From: Azolla caroliniana
Lineage: Eukaryota; Polypodiophyta
Direction of reading: 5' to 3'
Length of the DNA stretch: 64,000 bases
Assembly (NCBI GenBank): GCA_043228905.1
Contig: JBHGNT010000133.1
Span: 1-64,000 of the forward strand
Shown: in pieces, positions 54,528 to 64,000 of the stretch
Layout: every line of letters starts with the position of its first letter
Position numbering within the stretch: position 1 is the stretch's first letter
The notes under the pieces: model-generated
Told to the model about the DNA's origin: nothing
What the model saw: only the letters and a program-made list of their open reading frames with translations
The model's database searches: none
Program-made: the position numbers and the translations under genes

Positions 54528-55874
54528 ATGGAATGGAGATGGGCGATCGTGGCCATGGCGATTTGTGCTCTTCCTCTTGCCTCTCCCACCTTCGCAGCAG
54601 ACACCCCTCAATACACTGTTATTCACACTGAAGAATCGGCATCCTTCGAGATTCGTCTCTACAGATCCTCCGCGTGGATGACTGCTCCCATCCTGCACCA
54701 GGCTTCTTTCCAACACGCTACTTACATGGGAGCTCACAAGTGTGCTGATTTCTTTCATAACCCACGTATATATGTGGATTCGCGTAATTATACATACATA
54801 CGTACATATACGCATATACGCATATATACATACATACATACATACACATATACACATATACATATGTACTTGCATAAACGTGCACATCCGCATATAAATA
54901 CATACATACTTGCATAAACGTGCACATCCACATATAAATACATACATACTTGCATAAACGTGCACATCCCCATATAAATACATACATACATACATACATA
55001 TGTGCATATGCACACATGTGAACCTATGCAAAAGATATGGTAAAGAGCTTATGGTTCTGCAGTTAAAAATAAATAAGAAGCAATAGAACTTTCCAAGTTG
55101 ATGACAATGTAACCATAACTGTCGATGGTGAGTTTTGTATGGAAAAGTTCAAAATAGATGAGAAGAATCTTATAAGCTTGCTCCCACCTCCAACAAGTAG
55201 GCAACATAATTTTGTTTCATTGTTACAACACACCAATGGGCAAGATCCTAAGTAGATATCCTTAAAGAAATAAGTGTTCCTTAAGAGGCAAAAAAAATCG
55301 TTTATGCCCCTTGATTTTTGCATATACCACACATTATTACAAAATGTTTTCAATCATGGCTCAATGATGGTTCGGGTTGCAATCCTATATACATTGTTTT
55401 GGCTGATACAGTTCTGTAGAGGATGACTAGATGCTGAAAACAGATGCCAATCGTCAGGTGCATGGGGGGTATAGTCTGAATTAAGATGTCAACTCTCATT
55501 CTACAGGGCCATATGACGCATACCGAGGCAAAATGTTTGTCTTGCATCTGATAAAGATAATATATTTCCATCATTTGTGACTATTCTGGTGTGGTTCTTT
55601 ATCCCTTTGAGAGCGAAGTAGCTCTACAGGTCTTCTTTTGGCTAGCGGCTCTAGAAAAACAAAAATCTAATGGGAACGTGTAAGCTGAAATGTTTCATTC
55701 ATATTTTCATAAACCAATCAAGTTTAGGGAGAAATGGGTCTCCCCATCTTTTTCTGCTATGTCCCAGAGTGTTACATTCTTAGAGATAAGTCTTTTGAAA
55801 CATCCACTGGTGAGGTTCAAACTTACTTTCTTTCAATTTGATGACTTTGTTGCATCAGTGTAAACCATTGAACT

Positions 55875-55939
<65 letters not shown>

Positions 55940-56441
55940 TTTGCACATTCATTACAGGCTATTTCAATACATTCAAGGTGCGAATATGAATTTCTCCAGG
56001 ATCCCTATGTCATTTCCAATCCTTACAGGCATTGTCCCCGATTCTGGTCCCTTTGGCTCCCCAAGTTTTATTGTCCGCTTCTTCTTGCCTACACAATATC
56101 AAGAGTCTCCTCCAGTACCACTTACAGAGCTTCAGCTACACGTAGAATATTGGGATAGTTTGTGTGTTGCTGTTAGGAGCTTCTCAGGTTTTGCTCTTGA
56201 TGAAATCATTGCCAAGGAAGCCAATCTCCTTGAAACTGGCTTGAAAAAGTCGCCTTGGGCAAATGTCACTATGGGTAGCAGCCATAGTGGTAATCATGAT
56301 GCATATACTATTTCACGATACAACATATCGCCGTTGAAACACGGGGCAAGGAAGAACGAAGTCTGGGTTACTTTGAGTGGACCCTTGATCACTGATCAAT
56401 GTGGGACAATCAATGAAAGTGATCATATTTCTGCATTGTAA
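54528..56441 (+). CDS. SOUL/HBP heme-binding family protein, two exons
   Basis: Exons 54,528-54,739 and 55,958-56,441, phase 2 at the junction; 231 residues, the usual size for plant SOUL proteins. The N-terminus (MEWRWAIVAMAICALPLASP) is a signal peptide with likely cleavage near TFA-A, so the product is probably secreted or vacuolar. SOUL features: YTVIHTEESASFEIRLYRSS, MTAPILHQASFQHATYMG across the exon junction to LFQYIQGANMNFSRIPMSFP, FIVRFFLPTQYQ, LCVAVRSFSGFA, then SPWANVTMGSS and NEVWV. Family members bind heme or other tetrapyrroles, often weakly, so function here is inferred. An upstream in-frame ATG (54,483) would add 15 residues and hide the signal peptide; I prefer 54,528. The 1.2-kb intron holds a 40-bp minisatellite and a (GA)n tract close to the acceptor. 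Confidence 0.88.
54868..54987. repeat. 40-bp minisatellite, three units, in the SOUL intron
   Basis: Units at 54,868-54,907, 54,908-54,947 and 54,948-54,987 start ACTTGCATAAACGTGCACAT. They differ mainly at one base (CCGCAT, CCACAT, CCCCAT) and sit in ATAC-rich DNA. The long Tyr/Cys/Met-rich minus-strand open frames are translations of this repeat. Confidence 0.9.
55879..55936. repeat. (GA)n microsatellite 21 bp before a splice acceptor
   Basis: About 58 bp of GA dinucleotides end at 55,936; the acceptor AG is at 55,956-55,957. The intervening bases (CTTTTTGCACATTCATTACAG) are the whole remaining pyrimidine tract. Confidence 0.9.
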
Positions 56442-59200
56442 GCACTGTGAATGCCCTTCACTTGGGCATGCTGCATATTGTACATATCCTACTAGCAAAA
56501 GTCAATTTCGGTGAACATCAAATGTTACAATTTGTATTTATTATTGTATATGGTTAATTGGCCTCAATGCTTACACGGCATTTGTAAAAATATCCTCCAT
56601 CTTTAATGATGAAGTTTGTATAGTTAAACATGCATCTAAAGTTCAAATTATGAGACATTATTTGTGCATGATGGATATGAAGTGACAATTATTCTTTGTA
56701 TGAATAAGTTGGAAAGCGTATATGCACTTCTTACAAGTAAAATAGTTCATCTAAACCAAAGATGGAGCCTAATATAAATCCTTTATATTGACAACTGAGC
56801 TTAACTATGAATTAGGCTTTGGTAATTTGTTGATAATTTGTCTCCTAATTATTGTAAGTACACTATGGTTTATGCTATATAGTTCAGTCATTATACACTT
56901 CCTTGCTAGTCAACGAACATGGACTATTATGCATGTGTAAAGTTAGTATTTTTGTGTAGATATTTTGGGGTTTTCGATTGTGGCTGGAGGCTTTGGTATA
57001 TATATCATCAAAGTCCATAATATATTCACCAATATAGTAGATCAAAAGTTTTGCTATATCCATTTCTATTCATATACGGTTCACCATTATAATTTAATAC
57101 TCAATGTTGTGTATATTTTTGTGTTCGTCTTCATTGATGAATGTATTATGTGTGACTGTATGTTTGCATTTGTGCATTTTTTGCTTACTCATGATTGCAG
57201 AACGAAGTGCAGGATTTTCCTACGAAGAGCGTGTATTTGTTGAGTGAAGTTATGACGAGCATGTATTTGTCGAGTGTATTTATGCAGAATCTCTTTCTTT
57301 TCGTTTCAGGTGCAATCATTGGTTTCAAATTACTAATGCTGGCCAAAAGCACCTCCACAGCATATTTCAAGTTCTGAAGCATTGATGAAAAGTCAAACCA
57401 GTTTCAATCAGCACAACCTCCAGGTTATCGTGAATGGTTGCCAGAAACAGCAAAATCACATATCTTAAGTCATCAACCAACAAAAGGTAAGCTTAGCATT
57501 ATCAATGGTGATTCTGACAGTTGAACAGCTTATTTTTGGAAGTGACACCAAAAGATACTATTGCCGATGATTATAAGGATGAAATGATTTTGAAATGCCT
57601 GATTCTTTTGGGATTCCATCACCTACATCAAATTCTGCCTGGTCCATGTCTACTACCAAGGTTGAGACACTTGTGCCACTTGATTCAAACAAAACCAATA
57701 TCCATGCATCTGGATTTAGGTTCCGATGGTGGTGGCAACATCAAGATCAAAAGTCAATCCTCACTTATTGGACGAGAAGAAAGCACTAGGATTTGAGTAT
57801 CAAGTCTTCTTGGTGTACCATAATAACAGGGCTCATGTATTGTATGGGAAAGCTTTGACCATTTATATAATTATGTACGGACATCCATCCACTCGCACAG
57901 ATCATTACAATGTCTGTCCATTCATAAGTAATTTGGACGTAATGAAAGCGGTGATCTCTCCAGTTTCAAATAATTCAAATTCCATGAAAGGGATGTTCGT
58001 TTTGAGCACAATATGCAGATTTCCTTTCTAATGGCCATATAAAAAGAAAATTGTAGAGCAAATTTGGTAGCAGGGTTGATATCTCTGGCAGTAACCATTT
58101 AGTGCTGCGTACAGGTGCTAGAATAGTTAGTATGAAAAGTTAAAAAGTTAACGTCATGAGGCTTGCTTTTGTATGATGATTACATGAGTCATCCATGAAT
58201 GCTGTCAATATTTGTTTATCAGTGTTTGTAACCATGATGTGATAAACCTAATCTGGGTTCTATTGAGTCTATTGAGGAATCTACTGAGCCTATGGTTGAC
58301 AATATCATTGACATGCAGATGTTACAGAGCTTCTGTTTTAAGGCCAAAATTTAATGCCAAACTACTGTAGATGTTAGGATTTGTGACTTGACCTTTATTT
58401 GTAGTTACAAACTACACTATGAAGACATGGCTACTATTTTGGATGTTTCTGAAACACATGCTCAAACAAGTAAAAATGCTAGTGTGAATCAAAGGCAAAG
58501 TGTGCTGACTTGCAAGATGTATTCAAGTGTATGACGTTGGATCAGTTTCCACTACTTAAATATGATGTGAAATAAATTCCAAAAATACAGGCTCATGGGT
58601 TCTTTACAATAAAAAACGCATTGAAGTCCAGTAGATTTTATGTATAATTTCTCGATCAAGTCTTTGAGAAAAGGATTATATTTATATTTTGCAAAAAGAT
58701 AATGTGGACATTTGTCTCCCATCAAATTAAGCCAAAGATGCATTGATTTTAAATTTCTTGTGTCAGTATGAATTAGATACAAACTATATTCCATATTGGA
58801 ATGCATGTATACCTTTTGGTTGAATTGTACTTATTCTCCTACACAATAAATGGAGTCTCTGGTGGAAAAATATATCTCCAACTCATTGCATGGATATTGA
58901 AATGGAAGAATAAAAAATTAATAGAGTTTCCTATTTAGGAAATGAATAAACCAACAGTAGATTTAAGGTTTCAGTATTTCCCCTAGATTAGGGCTTCTTT
59001 AACTGTTTGCAACATTATTAACGAAGAATTTGATATTCCAAATAACTTGAGTTTCAGGTAAAATTTGGATATGTATCATCCACCAAATGTTTCAAGTTCA
59101 TTTTACACCCAAACCCTTACCTCAATTCAAACCCATGTTATACATTTACAAACCCTCCCCACCCCATTTGAAACGTGTCTCAACTCTCTATCACTATCTC
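56442..59200. other. Intergenic DNA between the two genes' 3' ends
   Basis: The SOUL and GUF1 genes converge here. I recognise no third gene. Plus-strand stretches near 57,390-57,480 (PPGYREWLPETAKSH-like) and 57,595-57,790 look coding-like in fragments, but frames shift and I cannot name a family, so they may be pieces of a decayed gene. No polyadenylation signal can be fixed with confidence. Confidence 0.4.
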
Positions 59201-59230
59201 TATACAGTCTTAAAGACATAAATTTCCTCT

Positions 59231-60348
59231 TTATTTGCTTTGCAACAACTGATGAAATGCTTCTTGTGGCAAGTCCACAGAGCCTACTCTCTTCATTCTC
59301 TTTTTCCCCTCCTTTTGCTTCTCCAACAATTTCCTTTTGCGAGATACATCACCTCCATAACATTTCGCAAGCACGTTCTTTCGCATTGCAGAAAGGCTTT
59401 ACAAATTTCCCAAAACAAAAATTATACAAATGTAGGCCATGATAGGAGAGAATTTTCATCAATGCAAAAAAACAAAATCTCAACTTACGTTTCTCGGGCT
59501 ACCACCCGGGTGCCTACAGCTGCTTGTATTGCTACCTCAAACATGTGTCTGTTGCCATGAAGTGTTTTAAGCAAAACTCAAGAAAAACTAAATTTAGACT
59601 TTAAAAGCTGACGATAGGTCACCCTTTTAACAATGGTGAATTGATGGATGACAGATACCAAAAGAGGAAATTTGAGATTTTACACGAAGGGTCACATTTA
59701 TAATAATGAGGAATGAAGTATTGAGACGACACCTGTCAATGATCTTTTTCAGCTTGTCAACAAGCTTACGGCCGATATATTGGGCCTTGGAGCTATGCAC
59801 AATTGCAGCTAGGGCATCAACCGATTGCCCATTCAACATGATATCAAGCTTCACAAGGTCTGCTTTCTGATACCTACAAAAATTAATCATTTATTGAAAA
59901 GGATTCATTGACAGGGAATCTGATTTTTGTCTTTCAATTTGACGATGCCAACTTTCTGAAGAAGAATCTATTTACTTATTCTATTTTACCAGCAATATCT
60001 TATGAACTATTTATCCATATTTTTACTTGAGCGGTATATTTTAACATTTACTTTTTGTCAGCTACTTGCATATTTGATATAAAAACATCAATTCAACTAT
60101 TCATTTTTTACATTTATCCCTTACAAACTATTTATCCATATTTGTGTTGTTTGATATCCTGTAATTTAGTGAATCAGAATTGTAATAAGCTGAAGTAGGT
60201 TATGAACCTACTTTCATGAATCAAGATTGTACGTCAACCAGGAGATTATTTAACTTACATTTCATCACGAGAAATCAAAATAAAACTTGGAGTATGGTGA
60301 TAAGTTAAAGCTCCAGTCAGTATTTTAATTTTAGTGATTCAAGAATTC

Positions 60349-60383
<35 letters not shown>

Positions 60384-63300
60384 CTAAGTGGCATTATTGT
60401 CTTTGTCAGTGACAAAACGCTCTCGAAATTGTGCTGTCAACTGTTTGGATACCATGAGGTAATTAGTTTGATACACTGATATGGTATGTAGCTTAGAGAG
60501 ATGGACGTACGGTGCACAAAAGATCTGTGAAAGAAAGGCTTTGAACCCTCAACCTTGTTATGATAGCCTAATAGCTTACCACTAAGGTGGGTCCATCATG
60601 ATAAATAAATAAAACATTAAACAAACACTGGCATCTCATTACTAATGTAGACACACAATAAATAAATGATGTTACCATTATAAGAAACAAATTTTAGTAA
60701 ACGCATAAGGAAAGTAATTACCCTGCATCTTCATAGTCAAATGAAGCATAGCCTGAAGTGATGCTCTTAAGCTCATCATAAAAATCCACTACAATTTCTC
60801 GGAGTGGAAGTTTGTACTTCAGCAAAACACGCTGACTGTATATAGTCAATACAAAATTCATTACTTAACCTATGCATATAGAAATCTTAAACTATGTTAT
60901 TGCTGATTTGGTTACCTGTCAATGAAAGTGTACTCTGTTTGCTCCCCTCTCCTCTCTGAGCAAAGTGTAATCAAACCTCCAACATATCTGGGATCAAGAC
61001 AAGGATTGGTCTAATTGTCAATCTTTTTAACAATGAAAAGAATCTAGTGTATATTATAGACCACAAGTGTATAGCGTAAATCATCTTTGAAAGAAAAATG
61101 AGTATACATTGGACTTGGAGAGCTTACTCACTGGGCGTGATAATAGTAGCTATCACTATTGGTTCTAATGAAGATTCTAGCCTTTTGGTAGGTGTGGAAG
61201 GTAGTGCTGCTGGATTTTGGACAGTTATCTTACTGCATCCAACATATTAAAATTTAGATATCTGATTTCTCGAAACCCTGTTACATCACAAAAACCGGAC
61301 ATTGGTATCTTTATAAGTGTTGAATATATAAACACACCTTCCATCAGCGTACTCAAAAAGATATGGAACCGTTGGTGTGGTTGTAATAACCTGAGCTCCA
61401 TACTCCTATAAAAATAGATTCTTCTTCCATTTAGAAAACGAAAATTTTCGGGGACTGAAAATGATACACATGTAAATAAAGGAAAGGAAAGTTGAGCTAC
61501 CTCTGATTCAATAACACAAACTAGAAATCTATAACATGTCAGAAAAGACAAAAAAACCCAACAAATTAGATCATATTTACCTGTTCGAGTCTTTGATGGA
61601 ACACATCCATATGAAGCAGACCTAAGAAGCCACACCTACATTAACAAAATGATAATGAAATTATGCTGCTTCTGGTTTTGATAATGAATAATTATGCTAC
61701 TAGTTAGAGGCTCAATTTGTTATTTATTCCAATTTTGGAAAGCAGCAAAATAACCAGAACTTCAGTCTAGACATGAAAAGACATTCATTTTCACAAAAAG
61801 TAATAGCATAGATATATGAAAGATTTTGAAACCTGAATCCCATCCCAAGTGCTCCACTGCTTTCTTTTGTGACTGACACACTAGCATCATTGCATGTGAG
61901 TCGTTCAATTGCATGGCTAAGGGCTTCAAAGTCTGAGCCATCTGCTGGATAAACTCCAGCAAAAACCATATGTTTAGCTGCCTTAAATCCTGCAGCATTT
62001 TCAATGAACACAGTTTATTGATACAGGCATTGATATCAATATGAAGGCGTGTATTATAGGGCAAAATTGTACAGGAAAACCAACCAAAGGATTGCATTGC
62101 ATGTACTCATAAGTACAAATTTGCTCTTCCCCTCTACCCATGTAAAAAAAAGAAAGAGATAAATTGAAGTCTTCCAAGGAATAAGACAGTCATAGATCAA
62201 TGTAAATAAAATAGAATCTACAATAATCATGGGGAGACTGAAATGAATACTAATCTACATCAAAAAGGATATCTAAGATGCATACACCACCACTTTGCAA
62301 TCCATATACTAGACATATCTAGCATTCATGTCATTAGTAGGTGCTTTTGGTTGCTATTAAACATTAGTGATTATTCTTATTGATTTGACTCATGTACCAG
62401 CAAGGGTGGATCCAGATCCAATAGCTCCGAACCAGCCAAACGACTTGATAAATTTCTGAAGGTCCAACAGGTGTCAATGTCAGAAAGGATTGTCAATCCT
62501 CCTATGTATCAAAGGCTTCAAAATAGAAGCTATTTCGCCTCTTCTTGAAGGAACTACAGGTATAGCAAACGAGATTCATTCCTTTCTGCTAATGAAGCGT
62601 TATTAATTGGTACTTTGAGAAGAAAAAAGGTTTTATGTAGTGATGTCATTGGATTAGCTTCACATAGACAACATGCAATTGTTACTTGTATAGGCAATGA
62701 AACAGAATCTAGTTCTGAATGTAAAAGGTAGGCGCGTTAATCACAGTTAATTTTGAGGTAATCATGGTCCAGTCACTTATTTCTAAGCCTACACAGGTTT
62801 CACGAATGTCTCATTAATTATATTTGTGTCGCATGAGGGAGAATATTTCTATTTTGAGAATGTATGGGCCTACACAAGTACAATGAATCCTCATTACACA
62901 ATAGTTGTGTGGGAATGAGAAAGAGCCTTCTTTCTATTACAAATCGAAAGTAAAGACAGTATTGCATTTGTTGGAATAAACTTCCTGCCTAAAAAAGGAA
63001 ATGGATGTTTCCACAACTCAAGCAGTGGCGGTTTCTGATCAGTTTGCTATTGATCCAGTTAACCTTTCTACACATCCATAGAGTCAATCATTGTGCCTTC
63101 TTTTCTCATGTTCAACCACAAAATGCCCAAACTGTAAAGGAAATTTTCTCTGCTTCAAAAACTGGCGGATCTATACTTATTCTTTTTAAACAAAATAATG
63201 AGCAATAAGACAATTAGTATAATCATAAGCCTCTAACTTAGGACAGATGGCAAGAATAAGGCATATGGTGTTCAGCCACGCCCAAAATATGAGCACAGAC

Positions 63301-64000
63301 TAATTAAGCTCAAACTATTCTCTAAAATGGCACATTACCATAGTAATGTGCCACTCAATATGGAACTAGTTCTACTGTATAAGATGCATCATTTTACTAG
63401 AATGATTCATCATCCAGAAATCACATGCCTAATGTTTAAATGAAAAGTACCTATTGTAGCCATTTGGGTGCTTATTATTCAAAATGAAAAAAGGATTCAT
63501 CAACCCTCAAGAAGATTTTTGCTGATGTCGTAATCTATTCAACACAACGAATGAGATTTGCAGGTTTAAAGTCTCATTTTCAAAGTTCAGTACACAGTCA
63601 AGCTAGAAACATGTTTTTTTCTACTCAGAAATCTTTTCAAAAATGCATATTTAGTAGCATCAATGCGTCAAAAGGTTAGATTAATTAGCTCAATTACCAG
63701 GAAGAGGTTGAACAGAAGTATTGGCATGATGTAAAGTGTCACCAATCCTTGCTTCATGAGTCGACCGCATTCCAGTTACAATGTAGCCTACTTGTCCAGT
63801 TAAAAGCAATCCTGTTGGTGTCAACTCCGGATGCATTATCCCAACATCCATGATCTCATAGCTCTGTCCTGTAGAAGCCGAAGTTATTTTCTCCCCCTTC
63901 CGTAATATACCATCAACCACTGCAACATGGCAAATCACACCTCTATATTCATCATAATAAGAATCTAGTAGCAATGTTCGCAATGGAAATGACATAGAAC
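59231..64000 (-). CDS. Translation factor GUF1 (mitochondrial LepA/EF4), 3' part
   Basis: C-terminal two-thirds of a LepA-family GTPase. Exons (complement): from beyond 64,000 to 63,698; 61,833-61,989; 61,581-61,635; 61,338-61,405; 61,128-61,232; 60,916-60,987; 60,722-60,835; 59,733-59,873; 59,489-59,548; 59,231-59,396. All are GT..AG with agreeing phases; about 413 codons are visible. Domain [45 protein letters not shown]. Domain [46 protein letters not shown] domain V-like: [34 protein letters not shown]. LepA-specific C-terminus: [55 protein letters not shown], ending [20 protein letters not shown]. LepA factors act on stalled or back-translocated ribosomes. [16 protein letters not shown] and the C-terminal end fit the mitochondrial, not chloroplast, paralogue. 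The N-terminal G domain lies outside the window. Confidence 0.93.
60350..60382. repeat. (ATT)n microsatellite in a GUF1 intron
   Basis: About eleven ATT/TTA units in the intron between the eighth and seventh visible exons. Confidence 0.9.
60535..60600 (-). mobile_element. tRNA-like SINE fragment in a GUF1 intron
   Basis: Minus strand: CCTTAGTGGTAAGCTATTAG (A-box-like), then about 25 bp later GAGGGTTCAAAGCC (B-box-like). It resembles the minus-strand heads near 3.3 and 3.55 kb, which also read TAGTGGTAAG. Confidence 0.4.
61990..63697 (-). other. 1.7-kb GUF1 intron
   Basis: The longest intron visible in the gene. A stretch at about 62,400-62,760 has coding-like runs on the plus strand ([17 protein letters not shown], then SPLLEGTTG) in broken frames; I do not recognise the family, and it could be a small decayed insertion. 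The rest is AT-rich. Confidence 0.5.

Noticed and set aside
54366-55031. 221-codon minus-strand frame rich in Tyr, Cys and Met
   Set aside because: It translates the ATAC-rich minisatellite in the SOUL intron and runs antisense to exon 1.
59231-64000. Chloroplast LepA
   Set aside because: The motif after the [10 protein letters not shown] segment and the C-terminal end match the mitochondrial GUF1 type rather than the plastid paralogue as I remember them.

Overview
This window is nuclear DNA from a land plant. It holds three spliced protein-coding genes with plant-type intron borders, in a long AT-rich background full of transposon remains and (GA)n microsatellites. I cannot name the species. 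The wording of the degraded PPR repeats and of the LINE and Gag proteins resembles what I know from ferns and other early-diverging land plants, but that placement is tentative.

Layout: 1-9.3 kb is repeat debris: a 26-bp minisatellite, LINE 3' ends, tRNA-like SINE heads mixed with (GA)n, a heat-shock-element-rich LTR remnant, a LINE copy with an inverted 5' part and an 18-bp target duplication, and a decayed copia element. 9.3-13.1 kb has no recognisable gene. 13.1-16.6 kb (minus) is a complete MED26-type Mediator gene with nine coding exons in consistent phase. 17-27 kb is non-coding: microsatellites, two more heat-shock-element LTR remnants, a 1,060-bp solo LTR, a fold-back and a decayed gypsy integrase. 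27.4-30.7 kb is an old LTR element (two LTRs, broken gag-like ORF) inserted in a tandemly duplicated host segment. 30.9-36.2 kb holds only short duplications and a LINE tail.

36.3-47.6 kb is a truncated Ty3/gypsy element (LTR, Met-tRNA-type primer site, long leader with five 14-bp palindromes, Gag-protease-RT-RNase H-partial integrase). Its RT is split by a very young 5.67-kb LTR element at 37,910-43,574. That inner element has 679-bp LTRs with one difference seen, a 4-bp target duplication, and one GC-rich 1,417-codon ORF filling the internal region. The ORF starts with a Gag-like domain, continues with alternating repeat blocks, ends with a Trp/Arg-rich tail, and contains no recognised pol domain. 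It, the 27.4-30.7 kb element and the 22.2-23.2 kb solo LTR share TGTCG...CGACA ends and ACGN target duplications. They form one non-autonomous, gag-only (TR-GAG-like) family and are the most interesting content here.

47.7-50.6 kb holds PPR pseudogene pieces. 50.9-52.2 kb is a LINE ORF1 remnant split by a solo LTR, and 52.3-53.1 kb a decayed gypsy integrase. 54.5-56.4 kb (plus) is a two-exon SOUL/HBP heme-binding-family gene with a signal peptide. 59.2-64.0 kb (minus) is the 3' part of the mitochondrial LepA/GUF1 translation factor gene, ten exons, running off the right edge. The three genes act in unrelated processes (transcription, probable heme/tetrapyrrole binding, mitochondrial translation), and nothing suggests they are functionally linked.
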